Shown: positions 7,259 through 14,717, counted from the stretch's first letter. The stretch is 14,717 nt of DNA from Geothermovivens sp964644845 (GCA_964644845.1 CAZXXS010000013.1:1-14717); one strand, 5' to 3'. Numbers and translations are program-made. Notes: generated by a model from the sequence alone, not told the origin.

Positions 7259-9313
7259 CTACCCTGCGCCACCCGCCAGCGCAGCTCCCGGGGAAAGTCC
7301 GGCCTGAGGTGACTTGGCAGGCTCTTCCGAGGTCGCCGCTTCTTCCTTCTTACGAGCCTCCTTGGCAGGTGTTCGGTTCAGCGGTTCGCCGGCCAGAACC
7401 TTGTCGATCTCGGAGCTGTCCAGAATCTCGTACTCCAGCAGAGCGTTCGCAAGGCGGTGCAGCTTGTCGATGTTTTCCTTCAGGAGACGTTCCGCGTCCT
7501 CGGCGGCCTCGCTCACAAAACGCTGGATCTCCCGGTCGATGAGTTCTGCTGTTTTGTCGCTGTACGGTCGAACTGTCGCAAGTTCGCGTCCCAGGAAAAC
7601 CTCGTCCCCCTGTCGGCCAAAAGCCAGAGGGCCAACCCGGTCGCTCATGCCCCACTCGCAAACCATTTTCCGTGCCAGTTCGGTGGCTCGCTGGATGTCG
7701 TTTCCGGCCCCGGTGCTAACCTCGTTCAGCACCAGTTTTTCGGCTGCACGGCCCCCCATCAGCTGTCGCAGCATGGCCAGGCAGTAAGTGCGTGAGTAGT
7801 TGTGGCGCTCGTCCATTGGGAGCGTCGTTGTGGCGCCGAGGGCACGTCCGCGCGGGATGATCGTCACCTTGTGCACCGGGTCGGAGCCAGGAACCAGCTT
7901 GGCAACGAGCGCATGACCGGCCTCGTGGTAGGCGGTGCTCTTCTTCTCGTCATCGGAAATCAGGAGGCTACGGCGCTCTGCGCCCATCATCACTTTATCT
8001 TTGGCCTCTTCGAAGTCCTCCATTTCGACCCGGTCTTTGTTTTTCCGAGCCGCCAGCAGGGCCGCTTCGTTCACCATGTTCGCTAGGTCAGCGCCGGAAA
8101 AACCAGGTGTCCCCTTGGCAAGTACCTCCAGATCCACATCATCCGCCAGTGGAATGTTCCGTGTGTGTACGCGTAGAATGCCTTCGCGACCGAGCAGATC
8201 GGGCCGGTCCACAACGATCTGACGGTCAAAACGTCCGGGACGCAGCAACGCCTGATCCAGCACATCGGGCCGGTTTGTTGCCGCCAACAGGATGACTCCG
8301 TCGTTCGAATCGAAACCATCCATTTCCACCAGCAGCTGGTTCAGCGTCTGCTCGCGCTCGTCGTGACCGCCGCCCAGACCGGCGCCGCGCTGCCTTCCCA
8401 CAGCGTCAATCTCGTCGATGAAAATAATGCAGGGCGCGTGCTTCTTCCCTTGTTCGAACAGGTCCCGTACGCGTGACGCGCCAACCCCAACGAACATCTC
8501 GACGAAATCTGCGCCGGAAATCGAAAAGAACGGTACGCCAGCCTCTCCGGCCACGGCCCGCGCCAGCAGCGTTTTTCCAGTACCCGGCGGCCCGAGCAGT
8601 AACGCTCCTTTGGGGATTTTTCCGCCCAGACGCTGAAAACGATCTGGATCCTTCAGAAACTCGACGATTTCGCGAAGTTCCTGCTTGGCCTCTTCTGCAC
8701 CAGCCACGTCTTCGAAGGTCACAGGCGGGCGATTTTCGAGAAACAGTTTCGCGCGCGACTTACCGAAACTGAAGATGCCCTTGGTACCAACACCTTGCAT
8801 GCGTCGCACGAAGAAAAGCCACATCGCAAAAATCAACACCAGGGGCAACAGGTAGCCAACGTAGTTCCACAAGTACCGTGACTCAGGTTTGAACTCGACC
8901 TGAAGACCGTAGTCACTGATCCACTTTTGCGCGACTTCGCTGGAAGGTTCCTCGGGCAGGACAACCTTGAATCGCTGGTAGGTTTCCAGGCGCCCGCGAC
9001 CGCTGATTGTGGCTGGCTGGCGCAACACGCCGTGGAATTCGCGCCCACGAATCTGGGCACTCACGATGTTCTTGTTTTCCAAGTGCTTGGTGAACTCGCT
9101 GTAGGAAACGGTCACCTCGCGACTCTGGTTGACGCTGAGTCGCTGCGACACCCAGATCGACGCCAAGATGATCAGCACCCAGAAAAGCAACGTGCGCGAC
9201 GCGCGCCGCCATTGAAAGCCGTCGTCGCCGTTTCCGTTCGGAGGAGTCCGGGGTGGTCGCCGTCGTGGACCACCTGGTCTCGCATCTTTTTTCATCGTCT
9301 TTCGTTCAGCCAT
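7259..9313 (-). CDS. ftsH: ATP-dependent zinc metalloprotease FtsH
   Basis: FtsH is a hexameric membrane AAA+ protease that unfolds and degrades misassembled membrane proteins and short-lived regulators. The 684-residue product shows an N-terminal transmembrane segment (41-55), a periplasmic domain, a second transmembrane segment (about 149-169), Walker A GPPGTGKT (241-248), Walker B IIFIDE (296-301), the second region of homology ATNRPDVLDQALLRPGRFDR (345-364), the zinc motif HEAGH (463-467), and the third zinc ligand Asp539 in STGAGNDIQ. All key residues are present. It is longer than the usual 610-650 residues because of a basic Pro/Arg-rich N-terminal extension of about 38 residues and a Lys/Glu/Ala-rich tail. 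The ATG at 9313 is preceded by AAGGAAAGA. It lies 44 nt after hpt, in the common tilS-hpt-ftsH order. Confidence 0.98.
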   Translation of the reverse strand: MAERKTMKKDARPGGPRRRPPRTPPNGNGDDGFQWRRASRTLLFWVLIILASIWVSQRLSVNQSREVTVSYSEFTKHLENKNIVSAQIRGREFHGVLRQPATISGRGRLETYQRFKVVLPEEPSSEVAQKWISDYGLQVEFKPESRYLWNYVGYLLPLVLIFAMWLFFVRRMQGVGTKGIFSFGKSRAKLFLENRPPVTFEDVAGAEEAKQELREIVEFLKDPDRFQRLGGKIPKGALLLGPPGTGKTLLARAVAGEAGVPFFSISGADFVEMFVGVGASRVRDLFEQGKKHAPCIIFIDEIDAVGRQRGAGLGGGHDEREQTLNQLLVEMDGFDSNDGVILLAATNRPDVLDQALLRPGRFDRQIVVDRPDLLGREGILRVHTRNIPLADDVDLEVLAKGTPGFSGADLANMVNEAALLAARKNKDRVEMEDFEEAKDKVMMGAERRSLLISDDEKKSTAYHEAGHALVAKLVPGSDPVHKVTIIPRGRALGATTTLPMDERHNYSRTYCLAMLRQLMGGRAAEKLVLNEVSTGAGNDIQRATELARKMVCEWGMSDRVGPLAFGRQGDEVFLGRELATVRPYSDKTAELIDREIQRFVSEAAEDAERLLKENIDKLHRLANALLEYEILDSSEIDKVLAGEPLNRTPAKEARKKEEAATSEEPAKSPQAGLSPGAALAGGAG

Positions 9314-9357
9314 TCTTTCCTTGGTGCCCCCAAACCACCTTGCCTCTGCACGCTGTC

Positions 9358-9918
9358 TCAGTCTTCGTCGTCTTCGAGCACGTAAACGGCCGGCAGGTTG
9401 CGAAGCAATTGAGCGTAATCCAATCCGTACCCAACCACAAACTCGTTTGGGATCTCGAAGCCCACGTACTCCACTTCGTACGGCACCCGCGCACTACCCA
9501 ACTTCTTGAGCAGGGTCACGAAACGAACCGAACGCGGCTTTCGGCTTGTGAAGTACTTACGCAACCACTGGACGGACAGGCCGGAATCAACAATGTCCTC
9601 CACCACCAGCACATCGCGTCCTTCGATGTCGGCATCCAGATCTTTTAACACGCGAATGTGTCCGGAGGATTCCTTGGCGTTCCCGTAAGATGAAATTTTC
9701 ACAAAATCGATCTCGCAATCGATCGTGAGATTGCGCACGAGATCGGCCAGAAAAATGAAGGCCCCGTTCAGCACGCCAACCAGGATCGGGACAGATTCCT
9801 GGTAGTCGTGTGAAATTTCCTCGCCGAGCTCTTTGATGCGCTGCTGCATCTGCTCCTGCGGAATCAGGATCCGGTGTTTTTCCCCCGAAAGGAACTCGCG
9901 TACGCTACTCTTCTTCAC
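9358..9918 (-). CDS. hpt: Hypoxanthine phosphoribosyltransferase
   Basis: This enzyme salvages hypoxanthine (and often guanine) by transferring ribose 5-phosphate from PRPP to give IMP or GMP. The 186-residue product has the PRPP-binding signature VLVVEDIVDSGLS (103-115), the flexible active-site loop SSYG (77-79 region), the pyrophosphate-loop region VGVLNGAFIF (47-56), and a C-terminal purine-contact region FEIPNEFVVGYGLDYAQ (154-170). Its length is normal for the family. It starts at GTG (9918) with GAGG 6 nt upstream. The start lies inside the end of tilS (14-nt overlap), which suggests translational coupling. ATG24 is too far inside the domain to be the start. Confidence 0.96.
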   Translation of the reverse strand: MKKSSVREFLSGEKHRILIPQEQMQQRIKELGEEISHDYQESVPILVGVLNGAFIFLADLVRNLTIDCEIDFVKISSYGNAKESSGHIRVLKDLDADIEGRDVLVVEDIVDSGLSVQWLRKYFTSRKPRSVRFVTLLKKLGSARVPYEVEYVGFEIPNEFVVGYGLDYAQLLRNLPAVYVLEDDED

Positions 9919-11305
9919 TTACGACCTCGCTTAGCTGAATGCGGATGACTCTTTTTGTTTGATCGTCAACTTTGTACCGATCGTCAAGTCGGTAGCCGCA
10001 CACCCACACGATTCCCCTTTGATCGACAACAACAGGGGTACGCCAGCGTTCGTAGACGGGCACATGCTCGTCGATGAAAAAGTCGCTCAACGTCTTACTG
10101 CCCTCGCCTCCAAGCGGGTAGAACCGATCTCCACGTCGGGCGTTGCGTACCATGAGTTGCCCGGCGACCTTGTCTGCATCCACAAACTCCACGTTGCGCG
10201 AGCGTCCCATCTCGCGCCGGTAATCGCCCAGCGTAGCGTACTCGGCACTGACCATCAGGCCAAGCTCAGGGATGACAACCGGCTGGCCGATGTAAAGGTG
10301 GTACTGAAAACTCACTTCGCGAATTTTGTGGATGGCCAGGTCGTCCCGGCTCCGTGTGGCCTTGATCCCGCCTCCCAGTTCCACCACAGCGCCACTTTGC
10401 CCCTTCTCGGCGAGCGCAATTGCGCGCTCCAGCGTCTCGAAGCGAAGCTGCCAGCGGCGTCCGCCGAGTTTTTCAAACGCCAGGATGACGAGGTACTTTT
10501 GGATGGCCTCGATCTGCGCAGTGAACGCGCTGCAGTGAAAAACAACGCGATCTTTCCTTTCCTCGCGAACAACCTCATCGAACGCAGCCCGAGCCGCTCT
10601 GGCCAGAAAGGCCTCCGTTTCAGCGACGATTTTCGCCGTGCGCAGAACGACCTGCTTGAAACCGGGGTTGAAGTACCGGCGAATGTAGGGAATGAGCTCC
10701 AACCGAATCCGGTTGCGCCTGTAGCCGACGTCCAGGTTGGTGCGATCAGTACGGTAAGACAGATTGTTGAGCTTGGCGTAGTCCTCAATTTCCGAGCGCG
10801 ACGCGAACAGAAGAGGACGGATCAAGCCACCGGATTTCTCGCACATGCCGGACAAGCCAAGCAACCCCGAGCCCCTAATGAAATGGTCGATGACGGTCTC
10901 CACCTGGTCGTCGGCCTGGTGAGCAGTGGCCACATACGTCGCACCGACCTGCTCTTTGGCGCGGAAAAGAAAATCGTAGCGGACGAGGCGCGCGGCCTCC
11001 TCTTCAGAAAGACGCTCAGTGCGGGCGAACATCCGCACATCTTTTTGCTCAACCACAACGGGTAGTCCCCAGTCCCTGGCCAGCGAAACAACGAAAGTCT
11101 GATCCGCGTCGGCCTCGAGTCCACGGAGCTTGTGGTTTAGATGGGCAACGGTAAGCGAGAGTTGCATCGAATCCCGGAGCCGCAGGAGCAAGTGGAGCAG
11201 TACCACCGAGTCTACCCCCCCGGAGACTGCGACAAGCACGTGATCCCCCCGTCGAAACAGACTTTTCTTTTCGACGTGCTCCCGAAACTTCTCAAACAAA
11301 CTCAC
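9905..11305 (-). CDS. tilS: tRNA(Ile)-lysidine synthetase TilS
   Basis: TilS attaches lysine to C34 of tRNA-Ile2 (CAU anticodon), using ATP, so that it reads AUA and is charged with Ile instead of Met. The N-terminal domain has the PP-loop SGGVDS (28-33), AHLNHKLRG (54-62) and the signature ATAHQADDQVETVIDHFIRG (126-145). The C-terminal TilS domain follows, with DRFYPLGGEGSKTLSDFFID. The length of 466 residues is typical of the longer TilS type. It starts at GTG (11305), with a purine-rich GGGGAGAGGG about 10-16 nt upstream, and lies just after the terminator of the Met tRNA gene, so it should have its own promoter or rely on read-through. I did not find a convincing promoter. The neighbouring tRNA also has a CAU anticodon but looks like Met rather than Ile2. 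Confidence 0.96.
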   Translation of the reverse strand: MSLFEKFREHVEKKSLFRRGDHVLVAVSGGVDSVVLLHLLLRLRDSMQLSLTVAHLNHKLRGLEADADQTFVVSLARDWGLPVVVEQKDVRMFARTERLSEEEAARLVRYDFLFRAKEQVGATYVATAHQADDQVETVIDHFIRGSGLLGLSGMCEKSGGLIRPLLFASRSEIEDYAKLNNLSYRTDRTNLDVGYRRNRIRLELIPYIRRYFNPGFKQVVLRTAKIVAETEAFLARAARAAFDEVVREERKDRVVFHCSAFTAQIEAIQKYLVILAFEKLGGRRWQLRFETLERAIALAEKGQSGAVVELGGGIKATRSRDDLAIHKIREVSFQYHLYIGQPVVIPELGLMVSAEYATLGDYRREMGRSRNVEFVDADKVAGQLMVRNARRGDRFYPLGGEGSKTLSDFFIDEHVPVYERWRTPVVVDQRGIVWVCGYRLDDRYKVDDQTKRVIRIQLSEVVSEEE

Positions 11306-11355
11306 GGCATTCGGCCCTCTCCCCTGCGCTTCCCTACAACAGCCAGTTCAGGCCA

Positions 11356-11391
11356 AAAACAAAAAATGACCCTCCCGTTCGGAAAGGTCAT
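11356..11391 (-). terminator. Intrinsic terminator of tRNA-Met
   Basis: On the minus strand the arms ATGACCTTTCC and GGGAGGGTCAT form a long stem, with two G-U pairs and a short loop, followed by TTTTTTGTTTTT. It lies about 10 nt after the CCA end of the Met tRNA and about 50 nt before the tilS start. Confidence 0.85.
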
Positions 11392-11400
11392 CGTGCGTTT

Positions 11401-11476
11401 TGGTAGCGGCGGAGGGACTCGAACCCCCGACACGCGGATTATGATTCCGCTGCTCTACCAGCTGAGCTACGCCGCC
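11401..11476 (-). tRNA. tRNA-Met (elongator), anticodon CAU
   Basis: The 76-nt gene folds as a full cloverleaf: acceptor GGCGGCG/CGCCGCU (pair 1-72 is G-U), D stem GCUC/GAGC, anticodon stem GCGGA/UCCGC with loop AUCAUAA, T arm GGGGG-UUCGAGU-CCCUC, and an encoded CCA. A CAU anticodon fits elongator Met, initiator Met or Ile2. There is no GGG/CCC anticodon stem and no 1-72 mismatch, so it is not the initiator. The acceptor has G4-C69 and G5-C68, not the C4-G69/C5-G68 pairs associated with Ile2, and it resembles known GGCGGUG-type Met tRNAs. Elongator Met is therefore preferred. A promoter and a terminator flank it. Confidence 0.93.
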
Positions 11477-11497
11477 ATTTCCTTGCTCCATGTGCCA

Positions 11498-11525
11498 AAT
11501 TTAGCCCTTTCCAATTAAAAATCAA
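11498..11525 (-). promoter_or_regulatory. Sigma70-like promoter of tRNA-Met
   Basis: On the minus strand TTGATT (11525-11520) and TAAATT (11503-11498) are separated by 16 nt. The tRNA begins 21 nt after the -10 box, which leaves room for a short leader. The local sequence is AT-rich compared with its surroundings. Confidence 0.6.
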
Positions 11526-12427
11526 GCTCAAAATCACCTTTCGTTTCCCAACTTTCCGATGGAGACACTTCGGTTCGAACGGGATTTCGTCTGCACTACG
11601 AGACAACTGGTGGAAGGCGAGGCCCCGACGTTTTCCGTCCGAGCTTCCCGGTCCCGGCCAGTCCTGGTCCCTCGAAACGTCTGGAATCCCACAAGGCTTC
11701 CCCCAACAAGTGTCGTGAGTGCGGCGGGTACTTTTTCTGGCAAGTGCGCGTTCTACCCCAAAATGCAAGTTTCCCTGCTCGGGGAAACAACCTTTTACAA
11801 GCAAAGGGAACTGAACCGTCTTCCAGGCGGTCAGAGCATTTGCGTTAGGGGGACCCGGAGATGATGCCCCGCTCTGGCAATCCTCAAACACAGCCGGCTT
11901 CACCGCGTTCCCGTGTGAACCGGTTGGGATTTCCGATCCCGGGCAAAGACACAAAACCGTTTCTGCCCATCGACCTGCCCTGGAGACAATTTTGCTGACA
12001 AAGGCCGGTTCGGTTCGAGATGTCCTCGAATTCCTACGGAAAACCGGTTGCTTCCCGCAAAGGGATCAAGCGTTAGATGCCATTTCTTGGGGAAACACGC
12101 CTCGCGCTCATCCGCGGACCCAACGCGCGAACTGGTTGGAAGCAACCCGAGCTTCCTGATTTCGAGAAGAAACTCAAGCCTTTTCGCCGAGCTCTGTAAC
12201 CCTCCCAGCTGCGTCTGAGGGAAACTCGCCACAAACGGTCTCGCGCCCGCTTCTCGAAACACGTTTGCACCAGGGAGACACACAACGTGGGCAACAGGCC
12301 CCTGGGGTCGCTTTGCCCTCGACTCGTCCATTTACCCGGGTTGGACCTGGGCTCCAGCTTACGGCTTCTGGCTCAGCGCGTCCTCGCATGTCCCGGCACT
12401 TTGCTGCTTACAGCCGTGTGTCCTGTT

Positions 12428-12545
12428 AGGTTCTAGGATCCGATGAGCACGCACAGCACCGGCCGCCCACAAGAGAGTGGACGTTCACGTGCTTGCCCCC
12501 GCATCGGCTCCAATTGGAGAAGTGGCGGAACGGATGCGGGAACCT
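12428..12545. other. Candidate structured RNA or DNA element
   Basis: A closing helix AGGTTC (12428-12433) with GAACCT (12540-12545) encloses a 12-bp stem: CCGATGAGCACG (12440-12451) pairs with CGTGCT (12488-12493) and CATCGG (12502-12507), with an 8-nt bulge. An inner hairpin has CCAC/GTGG around AAGAGA (12467-12480). The palindrome CTCCAATTGGAG (12508-12519) can form a further hairpin. An alternative 8-bp stem CCCGCATC (12498-12505) with GATGCGGG (12533-12540) excludes the first fold. The element lies upstream of the initiator tRNA promoter. The pairings are seen directly; an RNA function is only inferred, and no promoter for it was found. Confidence 0.35.
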
Positions 12546-12606
12546 CAAGTCAGGAGCAGCGTAAAGAAAATCGGAACGGTAAACTCAAAGCCGATGGAAA
12601 AAGCAC

Positions 12607-12634
12607 TTGACTTTCACGGTAGATTTCGTATCTT
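12607..12634 (+). promoter_or_regulatory. Sigma70-like promoter of initiator tRNA
   Basis: TTGACT (12607-12612) and TATCTT (12629-12634) are separated by 16 nt. The tRNA starts 20 nt after the -10 box. Both hexamers are close to consensus, and the position fits a short 5' leader removed by RNase P. Confidence 0.7.
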
Positions 12635-12653
12635 TTGACCAGTGAGTGAAGAT

Positions 12654-12729
<76 letters not shown>

Positions 12730-12737
12730 AAAGTGAA

Positions 12738-12770
12738 GGGCTTCTGCTGATTGGCAGAAGCCCTTTTTCT
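12738..12770 (+). terminator. Intrinsic terminator of tRNA-fMet
   Basis: A perfect 10-bp stem, GGGCTTCTGC/GCAGAAGCCC, has the 6-nt loop TGATTG and is followed by TTTTTCTTT. It begins 8 nt after the CCA end. Read on the minus strand, the same hairpin is followed by TTCACTTTT, so it may also weakly stop tyrS transcription, which converges from the right. Confidence 0.93.
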
Positions 12771-12971
12771 TTCCTCACCCCGTGAACACCTCGCCGCGGT
12801 GCAGGGTGTACTGGTTGTCGTCGAAAGAACAAGTAGCTCTCGGTCTCAGCGACCCAGCCTCCCGGTCTCGGCCGTTCTGCGGTTCAATGTGCGTTTTCTA
12901 CACTGTCCGACGAGCTTCCCCGGTAGGAGACAAACGACAAGCTTTCGTCTCGTTACTTCTCTGCGGCGAAC

Positions 12972-14222
12972 TCAACGGCGCCCGCCATCCTTCACAACAA
13001 CGCGGTGGTAGCGCTTCTTTCCGGCACGCAACATCAATTCTCCGTCACGCACCATTTTTGGTGTAACCACAGCCTCGATGTCGGTCTGACGGACACCGTT
13101 TACGTAGGCTCCACCTTGCTGAATCAAGCGGCGAGCCTCGCTTTTCGATTTCGCGAGTCCAGAACGCACAAACAGATCGACGAGCGGTACGCCCTCCTCC
13201 AGTTCTTCCGCGCGAATTTCGGACGTCGGAATGGCCGACACATCTCCGGCACCACCACCAAAAGCAGCCCTGGAAGCATCTCTTGCCTTCTTGGCCTCTT
13301 CCTCACCGTGTGCAAGTTTTGTCACCTCGTAGGCCAGTACCTCCTTGGCCTCGCGAATTCGCTCGCCCTCGAGCGAACCCAGTCTCCGCACTTCGTCCAT
13401 GGGCAAAAGGGTGAAGTACGCAAGGAAACGCTCCACGTCCCGGTCGTCGACGTTGATCCAGTACTGGTAGAACTCGTAGGGCGACGTCTTGTCGGGGTCA
13501 AGCCAGACCGCACCCTTTGCCGTTTTGCCCATTTTCTGGCCACTGGCGGTCGTGATTAACGGAAAGGTCAGACCGTACGCTTCCACCGCTTCGAGGCGTC
13601 GGATTAAGTCGATGCCCGCCACGATGTTGCCCCACTGGTCGTCACCCCCCATCTGCAGGCGACAGCCGTACCTTCTGTACAGAATCAGGAAATCGTAGGC
13701 CTGCAGCACCTGGTAGTTGAATTCCAGGAAGGAAAGCCCCGTCTCCATTCGAATCCGGTAGGCCTCCGCAGCCAGCATCCGGTTCACACTGAAATGGCGC
13801 CCGATGTCTCTCAGAAACTCGATGTAATTCAGACTGCCGAGCCACTCGTAGTTGTCCACAACGATGGCCCTGTCGCCGCTGAGATTGACGTAGCGTCCAA
13901 TTTGCTCACGAATGCGCTCGGCATTGGCCACAATCTGTTCGCGGCTCAACATCTTGCGCATCTCCGTCTTTCCACTTGGATCCCCGACCATGGCGGTCCC
14001 CCCACCGAGCACAACGATTGGCCGGTGCCCGTGCCTTTGCATGTGCACCAGGGCCATGATGGGCATCAAGCTCCCAACGTGCAGACTGTCGGCCGTGGGG
14101 TCAAAACCGATGTAGCCAACTGCTGGAGGCCGAGCCAGTAGCTGCTTGAGCCCCTCTTCGTCGGTTACCTGCTGAACAAATCCGCGCTCTTGCAGTTCTT
14201 CGAAGAAACCCTTCCCAGTCAT
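12972..14222 (-). CDS. tyrS: Tyrosyl-tRNA synthetase
   Basis: TyrRS activates Tyr with ATP and charges tRNA-Tyr in the cytoplasm. The 416-residue product has the class I HIGH-type motif DSLHVGS (45-51), GDPSGKTEMR (80-89), the tyrosine-pocket region FNYQVLQAYDF (168-178), MGGDDQWGNI (191-200), and the KMSKS-type motif KMGKT (230-234). A C-terminal S4 RNA-binding domain follows (about 346-410, DLFVRSGLAKSKSEARRLI). The length is normal. I chose the ATG at 14222, which has AAGGG four to five nucleotides upstream; a TTG at 14234 would add four residues. The gene is apparently monocistronic and converges with the initiator tRNA. A weak promoter-like TATTAG lies just upstream (about 14243-14248), but no good -35 is visible. 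Confidence 0.97.
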   Translation of the reverse strand: MTGKGFFEELQERGFVQQVTDEEGLKQLLARPPAVGYIGFDPTADSLHVGSLMPIMALVHMQRHGHRPIVVLGGGTAMVGDPSGKTEMRKMLSREQIVANAERIREQIGRYVNLSGDRAIVVDNYEWLGSLNYIEFLRDIGRHFSVNRMLAAEAYRIRMETGLSFLEFNYQVLQAYDFLILYRRYGCRLQMGGDDQWGNIVAGIDLIRRLEAVEAYGLTFPLITTASGQKMGKTAKGAVWLDPDKTSPYEFYQYWINVDDRDVERFLAYFTLLPMDEVRRLGSLEGERIREAKEVLAYEVTKLAHGEEEAKKARDASRAAFGGGAGDVSAIPTSEIRAEELEEGVPLVDLFVRSGLAKSKSEARRLIQQGGAYVNGVRQTDIEAVVTPKMVRDGELMLRAGKKRYHRVVVKDGGRR

Positions 14223-14717
14223 TCTGCCCTTCAAGCCCTCATCTAATACCGTTTCACCAAAGCAAAATCACACCGTCTAAAAGGTTTGTGAAAAAAGCCC
14301 GAACCACCGAGACTCAGAGCGCACGGAGGAGACACGCAGGGGCAACCAACGCGGTCTGCTGCTGAGCAGCGAGAGAACGGCAATGCTGACCATTCCGGTC
14401 AGGGAAATGAGCACTTACGTAACAGTAGGATTGCATTCGAGTTGCACCAACCTTTCGTGTGCGGCATAAGCTACATGCCCCTGCGAAGCTGGCATGTAGC
14501 ACTCGGACGGCCCATCTGTGCACGCAGTTCCCTGCGCGGCCTCTGTGGTTTGTCTGCGCTTTTTCACAAGGCTCCCAATTCGCCCGGACAACACAGGAAT
14601 TGCGTGGCACCACGTTACCCCGCATCAAGGCTCCCGGCAACCGAGCGAAAACCTACCTGCACGGCGCGTCCAATCAGCAACGGAAGTACCCGAAATCTGT
14701 TCCTAGAAGCTTTCGCC
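14223..14717. other. Gene-free region upstream of tyrS with inverted repeats
   Basis: No credible coding frame is seen. The region contains GCTACATGCC/GGCATGTAGC (14470-14500, perfect 10-bp arms, 11-nt loop), CTGACC/GGTCAG (14386-14402), GCTGCT/AGCAGC (14358-14370) and CGCAG/CTGCG (14523-14536). A T-tract (TTTTTT on the minus strand, near 14292-14297) follows a G-rich stretch but lacks a convincing stem. It could be a tyrS leader, an unknown RNA or plain spacer; I cannot decide. Confidence 0.5.
14470..14500. repeat. Perfect 10-bp inverted repeat
   Basis: GCTACATGCC and GGCATGTAGC are separated by 11 nt. There is no T-tract on either side, so it is not a standard terminator. It may be a protein-binding site, an RNA hairpin or a small dispersed repeat. 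Confidence 0.7.

Larger units (their letters stand above)
11477..12653. other. Gene-free divergent region between two Met tRNA genes
   Basis: No frame on either strand gives a recognisable or protein-like product. The open frames present are short, compositionally odd and lack ribosome binding sites. The ends carry the promoters of the two tRNA genes. Between them lie many inverted repeats: GTTTCCC/GGGAAAC (11769-11788), AGCCGGcTTCAC/GTGAACCGGTT (11892-11925), GGGAT/ATCCC (11926-11940), TTCGAG/CTCGAA (12014-12030), GGAAGC/GCTTCC (12138-12156), and a larger foldable segment at 12428-12600. AACCGGTTG occurs at 11918-11926 and about 12043-12051, with the similar AACTGGTTG at about 12130-12138. 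I recognise no known structured RNA family here. It could encode an untranslated RNA or be degraded sequence. Confidence 0.6.

Noticed and set aside
9959..11065. 368-residue open frame on the plus strand
   Set aside because: It is antisense to tilS, which has full catalytic motifs. No independent coding evidence.
11439..12331. Minus-strand frames of 171 and 143 residues (11439-11954 and 11900-12331)
   Set aside because: The first reads through the Met tRNA gene. Both lack ribosome binding sites and any domain, and look like random translation.
12519..12545. tRNA-Leu remnant
   Set aside because: GAAGTGGCGGAACGG recalls the 5' part of a Leu tRNA, but no anticodon arm or T arm follows at the right distance. 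A chance match or a very short relic.
14280..14360. T-box riboswitch for tyrS
   Set aside because: Only ACCGCG resembles the T-box core. The conserved UGG before it, a specifier stem and an antiterminator/terminator pair are not evident.

Overview
The window reads as a chromosomal stretch of a diderm-type bacterium of moderate-to-high GC content. Most genes lie on the minus strand. Housekeeping anchors are tilS, hpt, ftsH, folP, a CdaA-type diadenylate cyclase gene and tyrS, plus two Met tRNA genes. Three proteins carry a lipoprotein or secretion signal. The tilS-hpt-ftsH order and the folP-cdaA pair occur in many phyla, so the lineage cannot be fixed from this sequence. A member of the FCB assemblage or a related candidate phylum is a guess only.

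Layout from right to left, which is the direction of transcription for most genes. Positions 14223-14717 hold no gene but contain several inverted repeats. tyrS (14222-12972) follows. Convergent with it is an initiator tRNA gene on the plus strand (12654-12729), with a sigma70-like promoter and a strong intrinsic terminator. A gene-free stretch of about 1.18 kb (11477-12653) then separates the initiator tRNA from an elongator Met(CAU) tRNA gene on the minus strand (11476-11401), which also has its own promoter and terminator. This stretch is rich in inverted repeats. Positions 12428-12600 can fold in mutually exclusive ways.

The long minus-strand gene train comes next. tilS and hpt overlap by 14 nt. 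ftsH starts 44 nt after hpt. After a gap of about 236 nt come a TPR lipoprotein gene, a C45-family Ntn-hydrolase lipoprotein gene, folP, cdaA, a second and different C45/penicillin-acyltransferase-like Ntn-hydrolase gene, and a transglutaminase-like lipoprotein gene that runs off the left edge. Spacings from the TPR gene onward are 34, 10, 2 and about 30 nt, then a 4-nt ATGA overlap, so this looks like one operon.

The core genes cover tRNA-Ile decoding (TilS), purine salvage (Hpt), membrane protein quality control (FtsH), folate synthesis (FolP) and c-di-AMP signalling (CdaA). The unusual part is the accessory content. Two dissimilar Ntn-hydrolases, a Cys-His-Asp transglutaminase-like protein and a TPR lipoprotein are all predicted to be exported, and they are interleaved with folP and cdaA. 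No cdaR or glmM gene follows cdaA inside the window. I see no mobile element, CRISPR array or phage gene.
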